NCBI RefSeq assembly: GCF_042651425.1
Contig: NZ_JBHSCW010000006.1
Span: 124,001-188,000 of the forward strand
DNA from: Fodinicurvata halophila
GTDB lineage: Bacteria > Pseudomonadota > Alphaproteobacteria > Kiloniellales > DSM-21159
Direction: 5' to 3'
Length of the DNA stretch: 64,000 nucleotides
The notes under the pieces were generated by a model. That model did no database searches and was not told the DNA's origin. It was given only the letters and a program-made list of their open reading frames with translations. Below, one piece after another: positions 8,948-16,953 of this stretch (the stretch's first letter is position 1; each line of letters starts with the position of its first letter). Position numbers and translations under genes: made by a program.

Positions 8948-9837
8948 GCGCGTTCCTCCGTAGCCTTGCCGAGCAGCCCGTTGGGCATCACCAACAGGAT
9001 CAGGATCAGCAGGCCGAAAACGAAGGCATCGCGATAGGAGCCGTATTCGCTGGGCAGCAGACCCACCACAAGGATCTCGGCCATTCCCAGCAGATAGCCG
9101 CCGAGCACGGCGCCGGACAGGCTGCCGACACCGCCGATCACCGCGGCGACGAAGGCCTTGAGGCCCGGTATGAAGCCCATGAGCGGGTCAATCTGGCCAT
9201 AGCGGCCACCCCACATCAGCCCGGCCAACCCGGCCAGGGCGCCACCCACGGCGAAGGCCGTCGTGATGACGCGATTGACGGGTATGCCCATCAGCTGGGC
9301 CGCCGAGACATTCTCGGCCGTGGCCCGCATGGCGATCCCCAGGCGGGTGCGCCTCACGAACAGGGTCAACACCAGCAGGGCGATCAGGGTGACGGCCACG
9401 ATCATGACGTCGAGAGTGGAGATGCGTGCCCCGAATATATCGTGATTGACCCGGAACATATCCGGCAAGCGAACCGAGCGCGGCTGCGCACTCAACAGCA
9501 GAACACCGACATTCTGGATCAGGATCGAAACGCCCAGCGAGGTGATGAAACCGTTGACCTGAGGTGCCTGGCGCTGGGGCCGGAAGACGAGGAACTCGAT
9601 CACCGCCGCAACCGCCGCTCCGACGGCCAGCGTGGCCGGCACCACCACCCAGATCGGCAGTCCGGCGGTCGCGAAGACCAGGAAGGCGCTGAAGGCCCCG
9701 ATCATCGCCACGTCGCCGTGAGCGAAGTTGATCAGCCGCACGATGGAGTAGATCATCGAGAAGCCGACGGCGACCAGGGCATACATGGACCCCAGCACCA
9801 GGCCGTTCACCAGCTGTTGCAGCACATAGGCGCTCAT
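8944..9837 (-). CDS. ABC transporter permease, LivH-like
   Basis: A 297-residue polytopic protein with the typical LivH N-terminus (QLVNGLVLGSMYALVAVGFS) and the conserved MRATAENVSAAQLMGI loop that contacts the ATPases. It starts inside the last bases of the LivF-like gene (ATGA overlap at 9834) and overlaps the LivM-like gene by 4 bp. It is one of the two channel subunits of the HAAT-type importer. Confidence 0.94.
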   Translation of the reverse strand: MSAYVLQQLVNGLVLGSMYALVAVGFSMIYSIVRLINFAHGDVAMIGAFSAFLVFATAGLPIWVVVPATLAVGAAVAAVIEFLVFRPQRQAPQVNGFITSLGVSILIQNVGVLLLSAQPRSVRLPDMFRVNHDIFGARISTLDVMIVAVTLIALLVLTLFVRRTRLGIAMRATAENVSAAQLMGIPVNRVITTAFAVGGALAGLAGLMWGGRYGQIDPLMGFIPGLKAFVAAVIGGVGSLSGAVLGGYLLGMAEILVVGLLPSEYGSYRDAFVFGLLILILLVMPNGLLGKATEERA

Positions 9838-10595
9838 GAGGTCGTCTCCACGGGCGCATCCTCCGACATTTCGATCCCCAGATAGGCCTTTCGCACCGAC
9901 GGATCCTCGGCCAGCTGTCGGGCCTCGCCGGAAATGGCAATGCGGCCGTTCTCGATCACGTAGGCCCGATCGGCCACCTCCAGCGCCATGGCGGCATTCT
10001 GTTCCACCAGGAATACCGTCGTACCCTGGGCCCGAATTTCCTCGATGCGGTCGAATATCTGGTCGATGACCTGGGGCGCCAGGCCCAATGACGGCTCGTC
10101 CAGCATCAGCAGCCTGGGACGTGACATCAGGGCTCTGGCCAGTCCCAGCATCATCTGCTCGCCGCCCGACAGCTGGCCGGCCTTGAGCTCGGCGCGTTCG
10201 CCCAGGATCGGGAAAAGCTCGTAGAAACGCTCGATATCGGCATCGATTTCCTTGTCGTGGCGCAGGAAGGCGCCCATGCGCAAGTTCTCCACCACAGAGA
10301 GGCCGCCGAAGATCTGACGCCCCTCGGGACTGTGGGCGATTCCCAGCCTGACGATGCGATCGGGCCGCAGGCTGGGCAGGGAAATGCTCTCCTGGCCCGT
10401 GGAAAAGCGAATATCCCCGCTTTTCGGGTGCAGCAGGCCCGAGATCGTGGCCAGGGTCGAGGTCTTGCCGGCACCGTTACCGCCCAGCAGGGCCACGATC
10501 TCCCCCTCTCCGACGGACAGGGAAACGTCATGCAGCACCTGTGACGCGCCGCGCCAGACATTGATGGAGTCCACTTCCAGCAGTGCGTCAGGCAA
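9834..10595 (-). CDS. ABC transporter ATP-binding protein, LivF-like
   Basis: A 253-residue nucleotide-binding subunit. It has Walker A GGNGAGKTS, signature LSGGEQMMLGLARAL and Walker B LLMLDEPSLGLAP, the combination usual in LivF. Its start overlaps the LivG-like stop by 8 bp, and its stop overlaps the LivH-like start. It powers import together with the LivG-like subunit. Confidence 0.95.
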   Translation of the reverse strand: MPDALLEVDSINVWRGASQVLHDVSLSVGEGEIVALLGGNGAGKTSTLATISGLLHPKSGDIRFSTGQESISLPSLRPDRIVRLGIAHSPEGRQIFGGLSVVENLRMGAFLRHDKEIDADIERFYELFPILGERAELKAGQLSGGEQMMLGLARALMSRPRLLMLDEPSLGLAPQVIDQIFDRIEEIRAQGTTVFLVEQNAAMALEVADRAYVIENGRIAISGEARQLAEDPSVRKAYLGIEMSEDAPVETTS

Positions 10596-11382
10596 CCTTC
10601 TTCCCCCTGCCCTTGCCCAGATAGGCCTCGGCCACGGCCGGCGTCGCCTGCACCTCCTCGGGTGTGCCGTCGGCGATCAGCTCGCCGCGATTGACGACCT
10701 GGACCCGGCGACAAAGCGACATGACGAAGCGCATGTCATGCTCCACCAACACGAGGGTCAGGCCGAGTTCCTCGTGGATCGACTTGATGGTCCGCTTGAG
10801 CTCTTCGGTTTCCGTGGCGTTCATGCCCGCCGCCGGCTCGTCCAGCAGCAACAGGCGCGGTTCGGTGGCGAGCGCCCGCGCGATCTCCAGCTTGCGTTGA
10901 TGGCCATAGGGCATGTCGCCGGCCCGCTGGTCGATGAAATCCGCCAACCCTACCGTCTCCATCAGGCTGCAGGCCTTGTCGCGCATGCGACGCTCGCTGG
11001 TGCGGGCGGCCGGCAGGCCCAGGATAGTGGACAGCCAGTTGGCCCCGTGGCGCATGTGATAGCCGGCGGCCACGTTCTCCCAGGCCGAAAGATCCCGGAA
11101 CAGGCGTATGTTCTGGAAGGTGCGCGCAATGCCGGAGCGGGCGAAGACCTCGGGCCGTTCGCCGGTCAGGTTCCGGCCGGCCAGGGTGATGCTGCCGGCC
11201 GAGGGCGGCAGGACGCCGGAGAGAAGATTGAAGGCGGTGGTCTTGCCGGCGCCGTTGGGCCCGATCAGGCCGAGCAGGTCGCCTTCACCCAGGGTGAGAC
11301 TGTAGTCGCTCAGCGCCACGACACCGCCGAATCTCCGTGTCAGCTTGTCTCCCTGGAGCAGCGGATTTGGCGTCTCGACCAT
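10588..11382 (-). CDS. ABC transporter ATP-binding protein, LivG-like
   Basis: A 264-residue ATPase with Walker A GPNGAGKTT, a LivG-style signature (PYGHQRKLEIARAL in place of LSGGQ) and Walker B LLLLDEPAAGM. It is the first gene of the transporter operon. Two in-frame ATGs exist: 11382 (MVETPNPL) and 11403 (MSCEGSEM). 11382 has a weak purine-rich stretch upstream and gives the usual length, but 11403 cannot be excluded. Upstream is a 222-bp region shared with the divergent isochorismatase-family gene. Confidence 0.93.
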   Translation of the reverse strand: MVETPNPLLQGDKLTRRFGGVVALSDYSLTLGEGDLLGLIGPNGAGKTTAFNLLSGVLPPSAGSITLAGRNLTGERPEVFARSGIARTFQNIRLFRDLSAWENVAAGYHMRHGANWLSTILGLPAARTSERRMRDKACSLMETVGLADFIDQRAGDMPYGHQRKLEIARALATEPRLLLLDEPAAGMNATETEELKRTIKSIHEELGLTLVLVEHDMRFVMSLCRRVQVVNRGELIADGTPEEVQATPAVAEAYLGKGRGKKVA

Positions 11383-11431
11383 CTCAGACCCTTCGCAGGA
11401 CATTTATTCGTACGCCTTCGAAACCGGCGCC

Positions 11432-11512
11432 GTAATGAATGATACGTTACAAAATAGCGATATACCTTGCAATCCTGTAATGATTGACAAAGCCTTCCTG
11501 TCTGTCGATTAC
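11432..11512. promoter_or_regulatory. Divergent control region with near-identical direct repeats and a + strand promoter
   Basis: The region between the transporter operon (-) and the cysteine hydrolase (+) is AT-rich. GTAATGAATGA (11432-11442) and GTAATGATTGA (11477-11487) differ at one base and are 45 bp apart. A consensus -35 box TTGACA (11484-11489) sits 17 bp before GATTAC (11507-11512), a weak -10, giving a possible + promoter. On the - strand TTGCAA and TAACGT are also 17 bp apart. The repeats could bind one regulator controlling both directions. Confidence 0.45.
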
Positions 11513-11604
11513 GTTTGCAGCAGGCGAGCTGAAAGTCCAGAAAGACTCTGCCCGCTGCGACGTGACACTACAGCCTTGAACGGGAACAGGAGCCCGAAGA
11601 CCCG

Positions 11605-12303
11605 ATGAACAAGACCCTCAGCACCATCCCCCCAGTGGATGCGGAAGACGGCAGCTATCGCTATCGCCCCATCGAACCCGGCAAGACGGCGCTGCTGTCC
11701 ATTGACATGCAGAACATGGAAGCCGGCAAGCCCCTGCGCGAGCGCGCCCGCACGGAAGGCACCGCGGAATGGAAGAAGCGCGACTTCTTCGAGCGTGTGG
11801 AAAGCGTGGTCATCCCCGCTCAGCAGCGCCTGCAGGCGGCCGCGCGGGCGGCAGGCATCGAGGTCATCTTCACGGTCATCGAAAGCCTGACCCAGGACGG
11901 GCGCGATCGCAGCCTGGACCACAAGATCTCCCGCCTGCATGCCGCCAAGGGCTCCTGGGAGGCGGCGGTCATCGACGAGGTTGCACCCGTGGGCGACGAG
12001 ATCGTCATCCCCAAGACCGCCTCGGGCGTCTTCAACAGCACCAACATCGAGTATGTGCTGCGCAACCTCGGCATCGAATACCTGGTGATGTACGGCGTGA
12101 TCACCGACCAGTGCGTCGAATCCGCCGTGCGCGACGCCGCCGACCGCGGCTTCATGGTCACCGAGATCGAGGACGCCTGCGCCACCTACACCGAGGACCG
12201 GCACCAGCGCTCCATCGAAGCCATGGACGGCCACTACGCCCGGGCCATGACTGCCGACGCCTTCATCGCCGAGCTTCAGGGTCTGGGCCTGAAGACGGCC
12301 TGA
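11605..12303 (+). CDS. Isochorismatase-family cysteine hydrolase (second copy)
   Basis: A 232-residue protein with the triad Asp (LLSIDMQN), Lys (VIPKTASG) and Cys (TDQCVESAVRD, about C170). It shares long aligned stretches with the gene at 3887-4501, such as ESLTQDGRDRSLDHK against QSLTRDGRDRSLDYK, so the two are paralogues. It differs by about 25 extra N-terminal residues. An AGGAG lies a suitable distance before the ATG. It is divergent from the Liv-type transporter operon and probably co-regulated with it. It would hydrolyse an amide or ureido-type bond; the substrate is unknown. Confidence 0.9.
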   Translation: MNKTLSTIPPVDAEDGSYRYRPIEPGKTALLSIDMQNMEAGKPLRERARTEGTAEWKKRDFFERVESVVIPAQQRLQAAARAAGIEVIFTVIESLTQDGRDRSLDHKISRLHAAKGSWEAAVIDEVAPVGDEIVIPKTASGVFNSTNIEYVLRNLGIEYLVMYGVITDQCVESAVRDAADRGFMVTEIEDACATYTEDRHQRSIEAMDGHYARAMTADAFIAELQGLGLKTA

Positions 12304-12341
12304 AGCACAGCGTCTCGAGATATTGAGACACTGTCTTCAGG
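12299..12341 (+). terminator. Hairpin between convergent genes
   Basis: An imperfect 16-bp stem starts inside the last codon of the cysteine hydrolase gene: outer CCTGAAG/CTTCAGG, middle ACAG/CTGT, inner GTCTC/GAGAC, with one bulge and one mismatch. The loop is GAGATATT. There is no clear T-run, so it is a likely but weak terminator. Confidence 0.45.
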
Positions 12342-12382
12342 AGAAGACTCGACAGAACCCGGCGATGGCGCAGGCCACTGAT

Positions 12383-13207
12383 CTAATGACCGAGTGACTC
12401 GGCCGCGCTTCGCAGGCTGGGCGCCTGGAAAAGCAACAGCTCCGCACTGCGGCGCAGCGTTTCGCCGACGCTTTCGATCCGCGCCTCGTCGAAAGCGCGG
12501 CTGTGGCCGGTCATGACAAGGCATCCCAGCGCCGCGTGATGCCAATCATGAATGTTCGCGCTGATGGCGGTCAGCCCCATGTGGTGTTCATCACGGGACG
12601 TCGCATAACCCCGCTGCCCGGCACGCTCAAGGTTCTCCTCCAACGCCTGCCGGCTGGTCAGCGTTCTGGGAGTCAGGGCCCGAAAGGGATCAGGGCCCAG
12701 CACGGCATGCCGGCGCTCGGGCTCGAGCTTCAGCAGCAGCGCCTTGCCGGCCCCGGAACAATGCAGGGGGCCATGCAGCCAGGTATCGTAGTAGGGTGTG
12801 AGCGAGCCCTGCGTCTGGGCGATCTCCACAACCATCCGCTCGATATCCATGTAGAGCACCAGCACGACCGTCTCGCCAATCTCGTTGGCCAGGGCCTGGA
12901 GAACCGGTTGCGCCTCCCGACGCAATTGCTTGAGCGGATGCATCAGGGGCAGCGGGGACACGGCTTTCGGCGAAGGCATGTAACTCCTGTTGCCGGTGCG
13001 GATCACATGGCCGGTTTCCTCGAGTGCCTTGAGGAGCCGGTGAACGGTGCTGCTGTCCAGCCCCGTGGCCCCGGCAATCTGGCGAAGCGCCTGCGGCTGG
13101 GAGGCATCGAGGAGGTGGTCCAGTACGGCCAGTCCGCGTGCCAGGGATCCCTGAGGCTCGCGCTCGGGGGCATCGGGGGGCGTGAGTGGGGAAGACCGTC
13201 TTGCCAT
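12383..13207 (-). CDS. IclR-family transcriptional regulator
   Basis: A 274-residue protein with an N-terminal winged helix (LARGLAVLDHLL, LRQIAGATGLDSSTVHRLLKAL, residues about 22-70) and a C-terminal IclR effector domain (CSGAGKALLLKLEPERR, GYATSRDEHHMGLTAISANI). It is convergent with the cysteine hydrolase gene and lies just downstream of the CoA-transferase gene on the same strand, 98 bp apart. It is a good candidate for regulating the CoA-transferase/acyl-CoA-dehydrogenase pair, whose shared promoter carries an inverted repeat. Confidence 0.93.
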   Translation of the reverse strand: MARRSSPLTPPDAPEREPQGSLARGLAVLDHLLDASQPQALRQIAGATGLDSSTVHRLLKALEETGHVIRTGNRSYMPSPKAVSPLPLMHPLKQLRREAQPVLQALANEIGETVVLVLYMDIERMVVEIAQTQGSLTPYYDTWLHGPLHCSGAGKALLLKLEPERRHAVLGPDPFRALTPRTLTSRQALEENLERAGQRGYATSRDEHHMGLTAISANIHDWHHAALGCLVMTGHSRAFDEARIESVGETLRRSAELLLFQAPSLRSAAESLGH

Positions 13208-13305
13208 GCTGTGTCTTTCGTTTACGCGAAGAGCGGGCGCCGCGCCGTGCGGACGGGTTCAGTCAACTGGCAGTCCTCAGACGCGTGGCGGATCCTCATC
13301 GCTGC

Positions 13306-14526
13306 CTATCGAATGGCCTTGTTCCGGCGCAGGCCGGCAATCTTCTCGTCCGCCAAGCCCAGCCAGTCCGCCAAAGCGGCATCCCCGCCCTCGCCCAGCT
13401 GTGGCGGGGCCGTCCTCGGCGCAGGCCTCACACCGTCATAGGCCACGGGATGGCGCGCCATTCGGAAGGCCGCATCGCCCTCCTCCGGAGAGACGATCAG
13501 TTCGTGATCAACGGATTGCTGGCCTTCGATCGCCTCGGCAACGGAGTTGATGGCCCCGGCCGGAATGTCGGCCTGGGCGAACTGCTCCAGCCAGTCCGCG
13601 CGCGGCTTGTGCGAGAAGACCTCGGCAAGATGGCGTCCCAAGGCCTCTCTGTTGCGAACCCGGGCGCTGTTGGTGGCGTAGTCCGGGCTTTTTGCAAGAT
13701 CGACATCCCCAAGGATATCCCGGCAGAGCCGGCGGAACTGGGCGTCGTTGCCCACCGCAAGCACAAAGGGACCGTCGCTTGCCTCGAAAACCTCGTAGGG
13801 GACCACGTTGGCATGGGCATTGCCGTAACGCGAGGGAGAGGTCTCCGTGGCCAGGTAGTTCGAGGTCACATTGGCCAGGGCGGCCACCTGGCAGTCGAAC
13901 AGCGCAACGTCGATGAAACGGCCGCGCCCCGTCCGCTGGCGTGCCAGGAGAGCGGCCAAGACGGCCTGGCCGGCATAGAACGAGGCGGTCAGGTCGGAGA
14001 TGGCCACCCCCACTTTCACGGGCGGGCCGTCCGCGGTGCCGGTGATGGACATGAGACCGCTTTCCGCCTGGATCACGAAGTCGTATCCGGGGCGCCTGGC
14101 CTGGCTGCCGGTATGGCCGTAACCGGAGACGGAGCAGTAGACGAGGCCGGGATTGACCTCCATGAGGCTTTCGGAGTCCAGCCCGAAACGTGTCAGCGAC
14201 CCCGCCCGGAAGTTCTCGACGAGCACGTCCGCCTCCTGCGCCAGCTCGCGCACCAACGCCGCGCCCTCAGGGTGCGTCAAGTCGACCGCCAGGCTGCGCT
14301 TGTTGCGATTGGCACAGGCAAAGTAGGCCGAGACCCCGCCCATCTCCGGCGGCGTCCAGGCACGTGTCTCGTCACCGCCGGACGGCTTCTCGATCTTCAG
14401 GACGTCGGCCCCCAGGTCCGCCAGCGTCTGGGTGCACCAGGGCCCCGCAAGCACCCGCGACAGATCAAGGACGCGCACGCCGGCCAGAAGATCTCCGGGA
14501 TCGTCGCTGTTGTCTGTCTCCGCCAT
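13306..14526 (-). CDS. CaiB/BaiF (class III) CoA-transferase
   Basis: A 406-residue protein from the ATG at 14526, preceded by GGAGGGG. It begins with the family hallmark GVRVLDLSRVLAGPWCTQ and LADLGADVLKIEKPSGGDETR. It continues with NRNKRSLAVDL, DVLVENFRAGSLTRFGL and GLVYCSVSGYG, in which the Asp of the conserved region forms the acyl anhydride. Such enzymes move CoA between carboxylic acids (carnitine, formate/oxalate, mesaconate or succinate type). It is divergent from an acyl-CoA dehydrogenase across 172 bp, so activation followed by dehydrogenation of one acid is likely. A longer open frame to 14790 runs across the divergent promoter and was not used. Confidence 0.92.
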   Translation of the reverse strand: MAETDNSDDPGDLLAGVRVLDLSRVLAGPWCTQTLADLGADVLKIEKPSGGDETRAWTPPEMGGVSAYFACANRNKRSLAVDLTHPEGAALVRELAQEADVLVENFRAGSLTRFGLDSESLMEVNPGLVYCSVSGYGHTGSQARRPGYDFVIQAESGLMSITGTADGPPVKVGVAISDLTASFYAGQAVLAALLARQRTGRGRFIDVALFDCQVAALANVTSNYLATETSPSRYGNAHANVVPYEVFEASDGPFVLAVGNDAQFRRLCRDILGDVDLAKSPDYATNSARVRNREALGRHLAEVFSHKPRADWLEQFAQADIPAGAINSVAEAIEGQQSVDHELIVSPEEGDAAFRMARHPVAYDGVRPAPRTAPPQLGEGGDAALADWLGLADEKIAGLRRNKAIR

Positions 14527-14601
14527 CGGGAACCCCTCCGTTCCGTTGCCGCACGGCTCGCCTGCCTGCAGGGAACCGGGACAGCTCCTGTCTATTTTCC
14601 C

Positions 14602-14637
14602 AGAATACAAAAAATCTATTTTGATATACAGTATTCT
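14602..14637. promoter_or_regulatory. Inverted repeat in AT-rich divergent promoter region
   Basis: AGAATAC (14602-14608) and GTATTCT (14631-14637) form perfect 7-bp arms 22 bp apart in the most AT-rich part of the region between the CoA-transferase (-) and acyl-CoA dehydrogenase (+). This layout suits a dimeric regulator acting both ways. The nearby IclR protein is the first candidate. The assignment is inferred from position only. Confidence 0.45.
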
Positions 14638-14698
14638 TATTTCATTTATCACCTCCTGCTTAAAGCAGAGATCGCCCGTCGTGTAGGGAGGAAACACC

Positions 14699-15859
14699 AT
14701 GAGCTTCGCATTGAGTGAGGAGCAGCTTGAGCTGCAGGACGCCGCCCGCCGCTTCGCCCGGAACGAACTGCCCGAGCTTGCCCGCAGCATCGAGGAGACG
14801 GCGGAGCCTGTGCCACCCTCATGGCTGCAGCGCTACGCGGAGATGGGCTTCCTCGGCATCAACACCCCCGAGTCCCGGGGCGGCATGGGACTGTCTCACC
14901 TAGATGCCCTGGTGGTGCTGGAGGAATTCGCGAAGATCTCGGTTGCGGTGGCCTTCCCGCTGTTCGAATGCCTCGTCGGTCCGGTGCGCATCGTCGAACG
15001 GCACGGGAATGAGGCCCTGAAACAACGCGTCCTGCCCAGGGTCCTGGCCGGCGACCTGGTGATCGCCATCTCGATGTCGGAACCCGACGCTGGAACAGCG
15101 CTCACCGATCTCAAGACCCACGTCCGTGTCGACGGGGAGTCCCTCGTCCTGAACGGCACGAAGCGCTGGTGTTCCGGCGCGGGCCATTCGGGCGGCTATG
15201 TCATCTTCTGTCGTCTCTCGGAAGACCGCGGCGCACGCGGCATCGGCGCGGTCTATGTCGAGAAGGAGACACCCGGCCTGTCCTTCGGTCAGACCGAGCG
15301 GCTCATGGGATTCCGGGGCGTGCCGAGCGCCGACATGTTTCTCGAGGACTGCCGGGTCCCAGCCGAGAACCTCCTCGTCCCGGCGGGCGGCTTCGGCCAG
15401 CTGATGGAGGCCTTCAACCTGGAGCGTCTGGGCAATGCCACGATGTCGCTGGGAACCGCAGCGGGCGCGCTGGAGCAGGTACTGGCCTATGTCGAGGAGC
15501 GTCAGCAGTTCGGCAAGCCGATTGCCGACTTTCAGGCCGTGCAGATGAAGCTGGCCGAGATGGCCATGCAGGTGGAGGCCTGCCGCCTGCTGATCCACCG
15601 TGCGGCGGCCCAGGCGGACCGGGCCATGCCTTCCGGCCAGGATGCCTCCCTGGCCAAGTGTTTCGCCAACGAGATGGTGCGAGATGTCTGCGGCAAGGCC
15701 ATGCAGCTCATGGGCGGTTATGGCTATGCCACCGAGTACGGCATGGAACAGCGTTTCCGCGATGGCTGGGGATGGGGGATCGCCGGCGGCACCATCGATA
15801 TCCAGAAGGTCAACATCGCCTCTGGCCTGTTGGGTCGCCGTCTGAGCCAGCGGGGATAG
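14699..15859 (+). CDS. Acyl-CoA dehydrogenase
   Basis: A 386-residue flavoprotein of standard family length. It contains ISMSEPDAGTALTDLKT (FAD/substrate region), LMGFRGVPSADMFLEDCRVP, ERQQFGKPIADFQAVQ and QLMGGYGYATEYGMEQRFRDG. The last lies near where short/medium-chain members carry the catalytic Glu region. A GGAGGAAAC precedes the ATG. It would oxidise an acyl-CoA to the enoyl-CoA, passing electrons to ETF. Its divergent neighbour is a CoA-transferase, so the substrate is probably a carboxylate activated by that enzyme. Confidence 0.93.
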   Translation: MSFALSEEQLELQDAARRFARNELPELARSIEETAEPVPPSWLQRYAEMGFLGINTPESRGGMGLSHLDALVVLEEFAKISVAVAFPLFECLVGPVRIVERHGNEALKQRVLPRVLAGDLVIAISMSEPDAGTALTDLKTHVRVDGESLVLNGTKRWCSGAGHSGGYVIFCRLSEDRGARGIGAVYVEKETPGLSFGQTERLMGFRGVPSADMFLEDCRVPAENLLVPAGGFGQLMEAFNLERLGNATMSLGTAAGALEQVLAYVEERQQFGKPIADFQAVQMKLAEMAMQVEACRLLIHRAAAQADRAMPSGQDASLAKCFANEMVRDVCGKAMQLMGGYGYATEYGMEQRFRDGWGWGIAGGTIDIQKVNIASGLLGRRLSQRG

Positions 15860-15919
15860 GGATCAGTCAGCTCCTCAAAACCGGGGAGATAGCCGGGTCA
15901 CGTCCGAATAAGGACCACT

Positions 15920-16921
15920 TCAAGCCCATTCCTGCGTCCAGGTCGGCAAAGTGTCCCCCGCCATAGGCGTAGCGGCATGGACGCCCCGGGAAATGGCACG
16001 CGCCAGGCAGACTGCGCCGGCGTGCCCCAGCAGCATGAGGTCGCTGGCGGGGTCCTCCAGCGGCCGCGCCCCGATGGCCAGCGAGAAGACCAGGTCCCCG
16101 TCCAGCGGGGTGTGCGAGGGCACGAGGCTGCGCGCCATGCCATCGTGGGCCACGCTGGCCATGCGTTGGGCCTGGGGCTTGGTCAGCACGGCATCGGTGG
16201 CGACGATGGCAATCGTCGTATTGGCCTTGGCGTTCAGGGCCTCCAGCGTCCTGTTCTTCGGCAGGGTGAGCGGCACCGCTTCGGGACAGGGTCCAAGTCC
16301 GCCGAACTCCTCGCCCACCTCGAAGGGCGCTGCCCAGAAATGCGGATGTCCGGGCACGTTGGCACTGCCGAAAGCATTGACGGCCACCAGTGCGCCCACC
16401 GTATGCCCGGAGTCCAGGACCAGGGAGGCAGAGCCCAGTCCGCCCTTAAGCTCGGCGGTGGTAGCCCCTGTGCCCGCCCCGACAGTGCCCAGGGCAAAGT
16501 CTTCGCCGACGGTCTCCAGGGCCGCTGCGCCCAGCGCCCGGTAAGGGTTGCTGCCCCAGTCCTTGTCGCCGCCGTTCAGCATGTCGAAGAGGATGGCCGA
16601 GGGCACGATGGGCACGCGGACATCGCCCACGGCAAAGCCGCGTCCTGCGGCGCGAAGGGCATCGGCCACGCCCGAGGCCGCATCCAGGCCGAAAGCGGAC
16701 CCCCCCGAGAGCACCAGGGCGTCCACTCCCTGGACGGTCTTGTCGGGCGCCAGCAGGTCGGTCTCCCGGCTTCCGGGTGCGCCACCCATGACCTCCACAG
16801 AGGCCACCGCCGGCTGGTCGGCCAGCACCACCGTGGTCCCGGACTTGACCCGGTCGTCTTGAGCGTTACCGACCTTGAGGCCGGGCACATCGGTGATCAG
16901 GTTGCGCGCGCCGGGCTTCAT
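15920..16921 (-). CDS. P1-family (DmpA/NylC-like) N-terminal-nucleophile aminopeptidase
   Basis: A 333-residue protein opening with NLITDVPGLKVGNAQD and carrying LSGGSAFGLDAASGVADAL, both typical of family P1. The later GTGATTAELKGGLGSAS segment is where these enzymes cut themselves to free a Ser/Thr nucleophile. Relatives include D-/L-aminopeptidase DmpA, beta-peptidyl aminopeptidase and nylon-oligomer hydrolase NylC. It is the last gene of the Dpp-type transporter operon, 32 bp after the SDR. It likely hydrolyses an imported peptide, amide or beta-peptide-like compound. The site of self-cleavage needs experimental proof. Confidence 0.88.
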   Translation of the reverse strand: MKPGARNLITDVPGLKVGNAQDDRVKSGTTVVLADQPAVASVEVMGGAPGSRETDLLAPDKTVQGVDALVLSGGSAFGLDAASGVADALRAAGRGFAVGDVRVPIVPSAILFDMLNGGDKDWGSNPYRALGAAALETVGEDFALGTVGAGTGATTAELKGGLGSASLVLDSGHTVGALVAVNAFGSANVPGHPHFWAAPFEVGEEFGGLGPCPEAVPLTLPKNRTLEALNAKANTTIAIVATDAVLTKPQAQRMASVAHDGMARSLVPSHTPLDGDLVFSLAIGARPLEDPASDLMLLGHAGAVCLARAISRGVHAATPMAGDTLPTWTQEWA

Positions 16922-16953
16922 TGCATTGTCCTCTGGTTTCGGATGCCCCTAGC

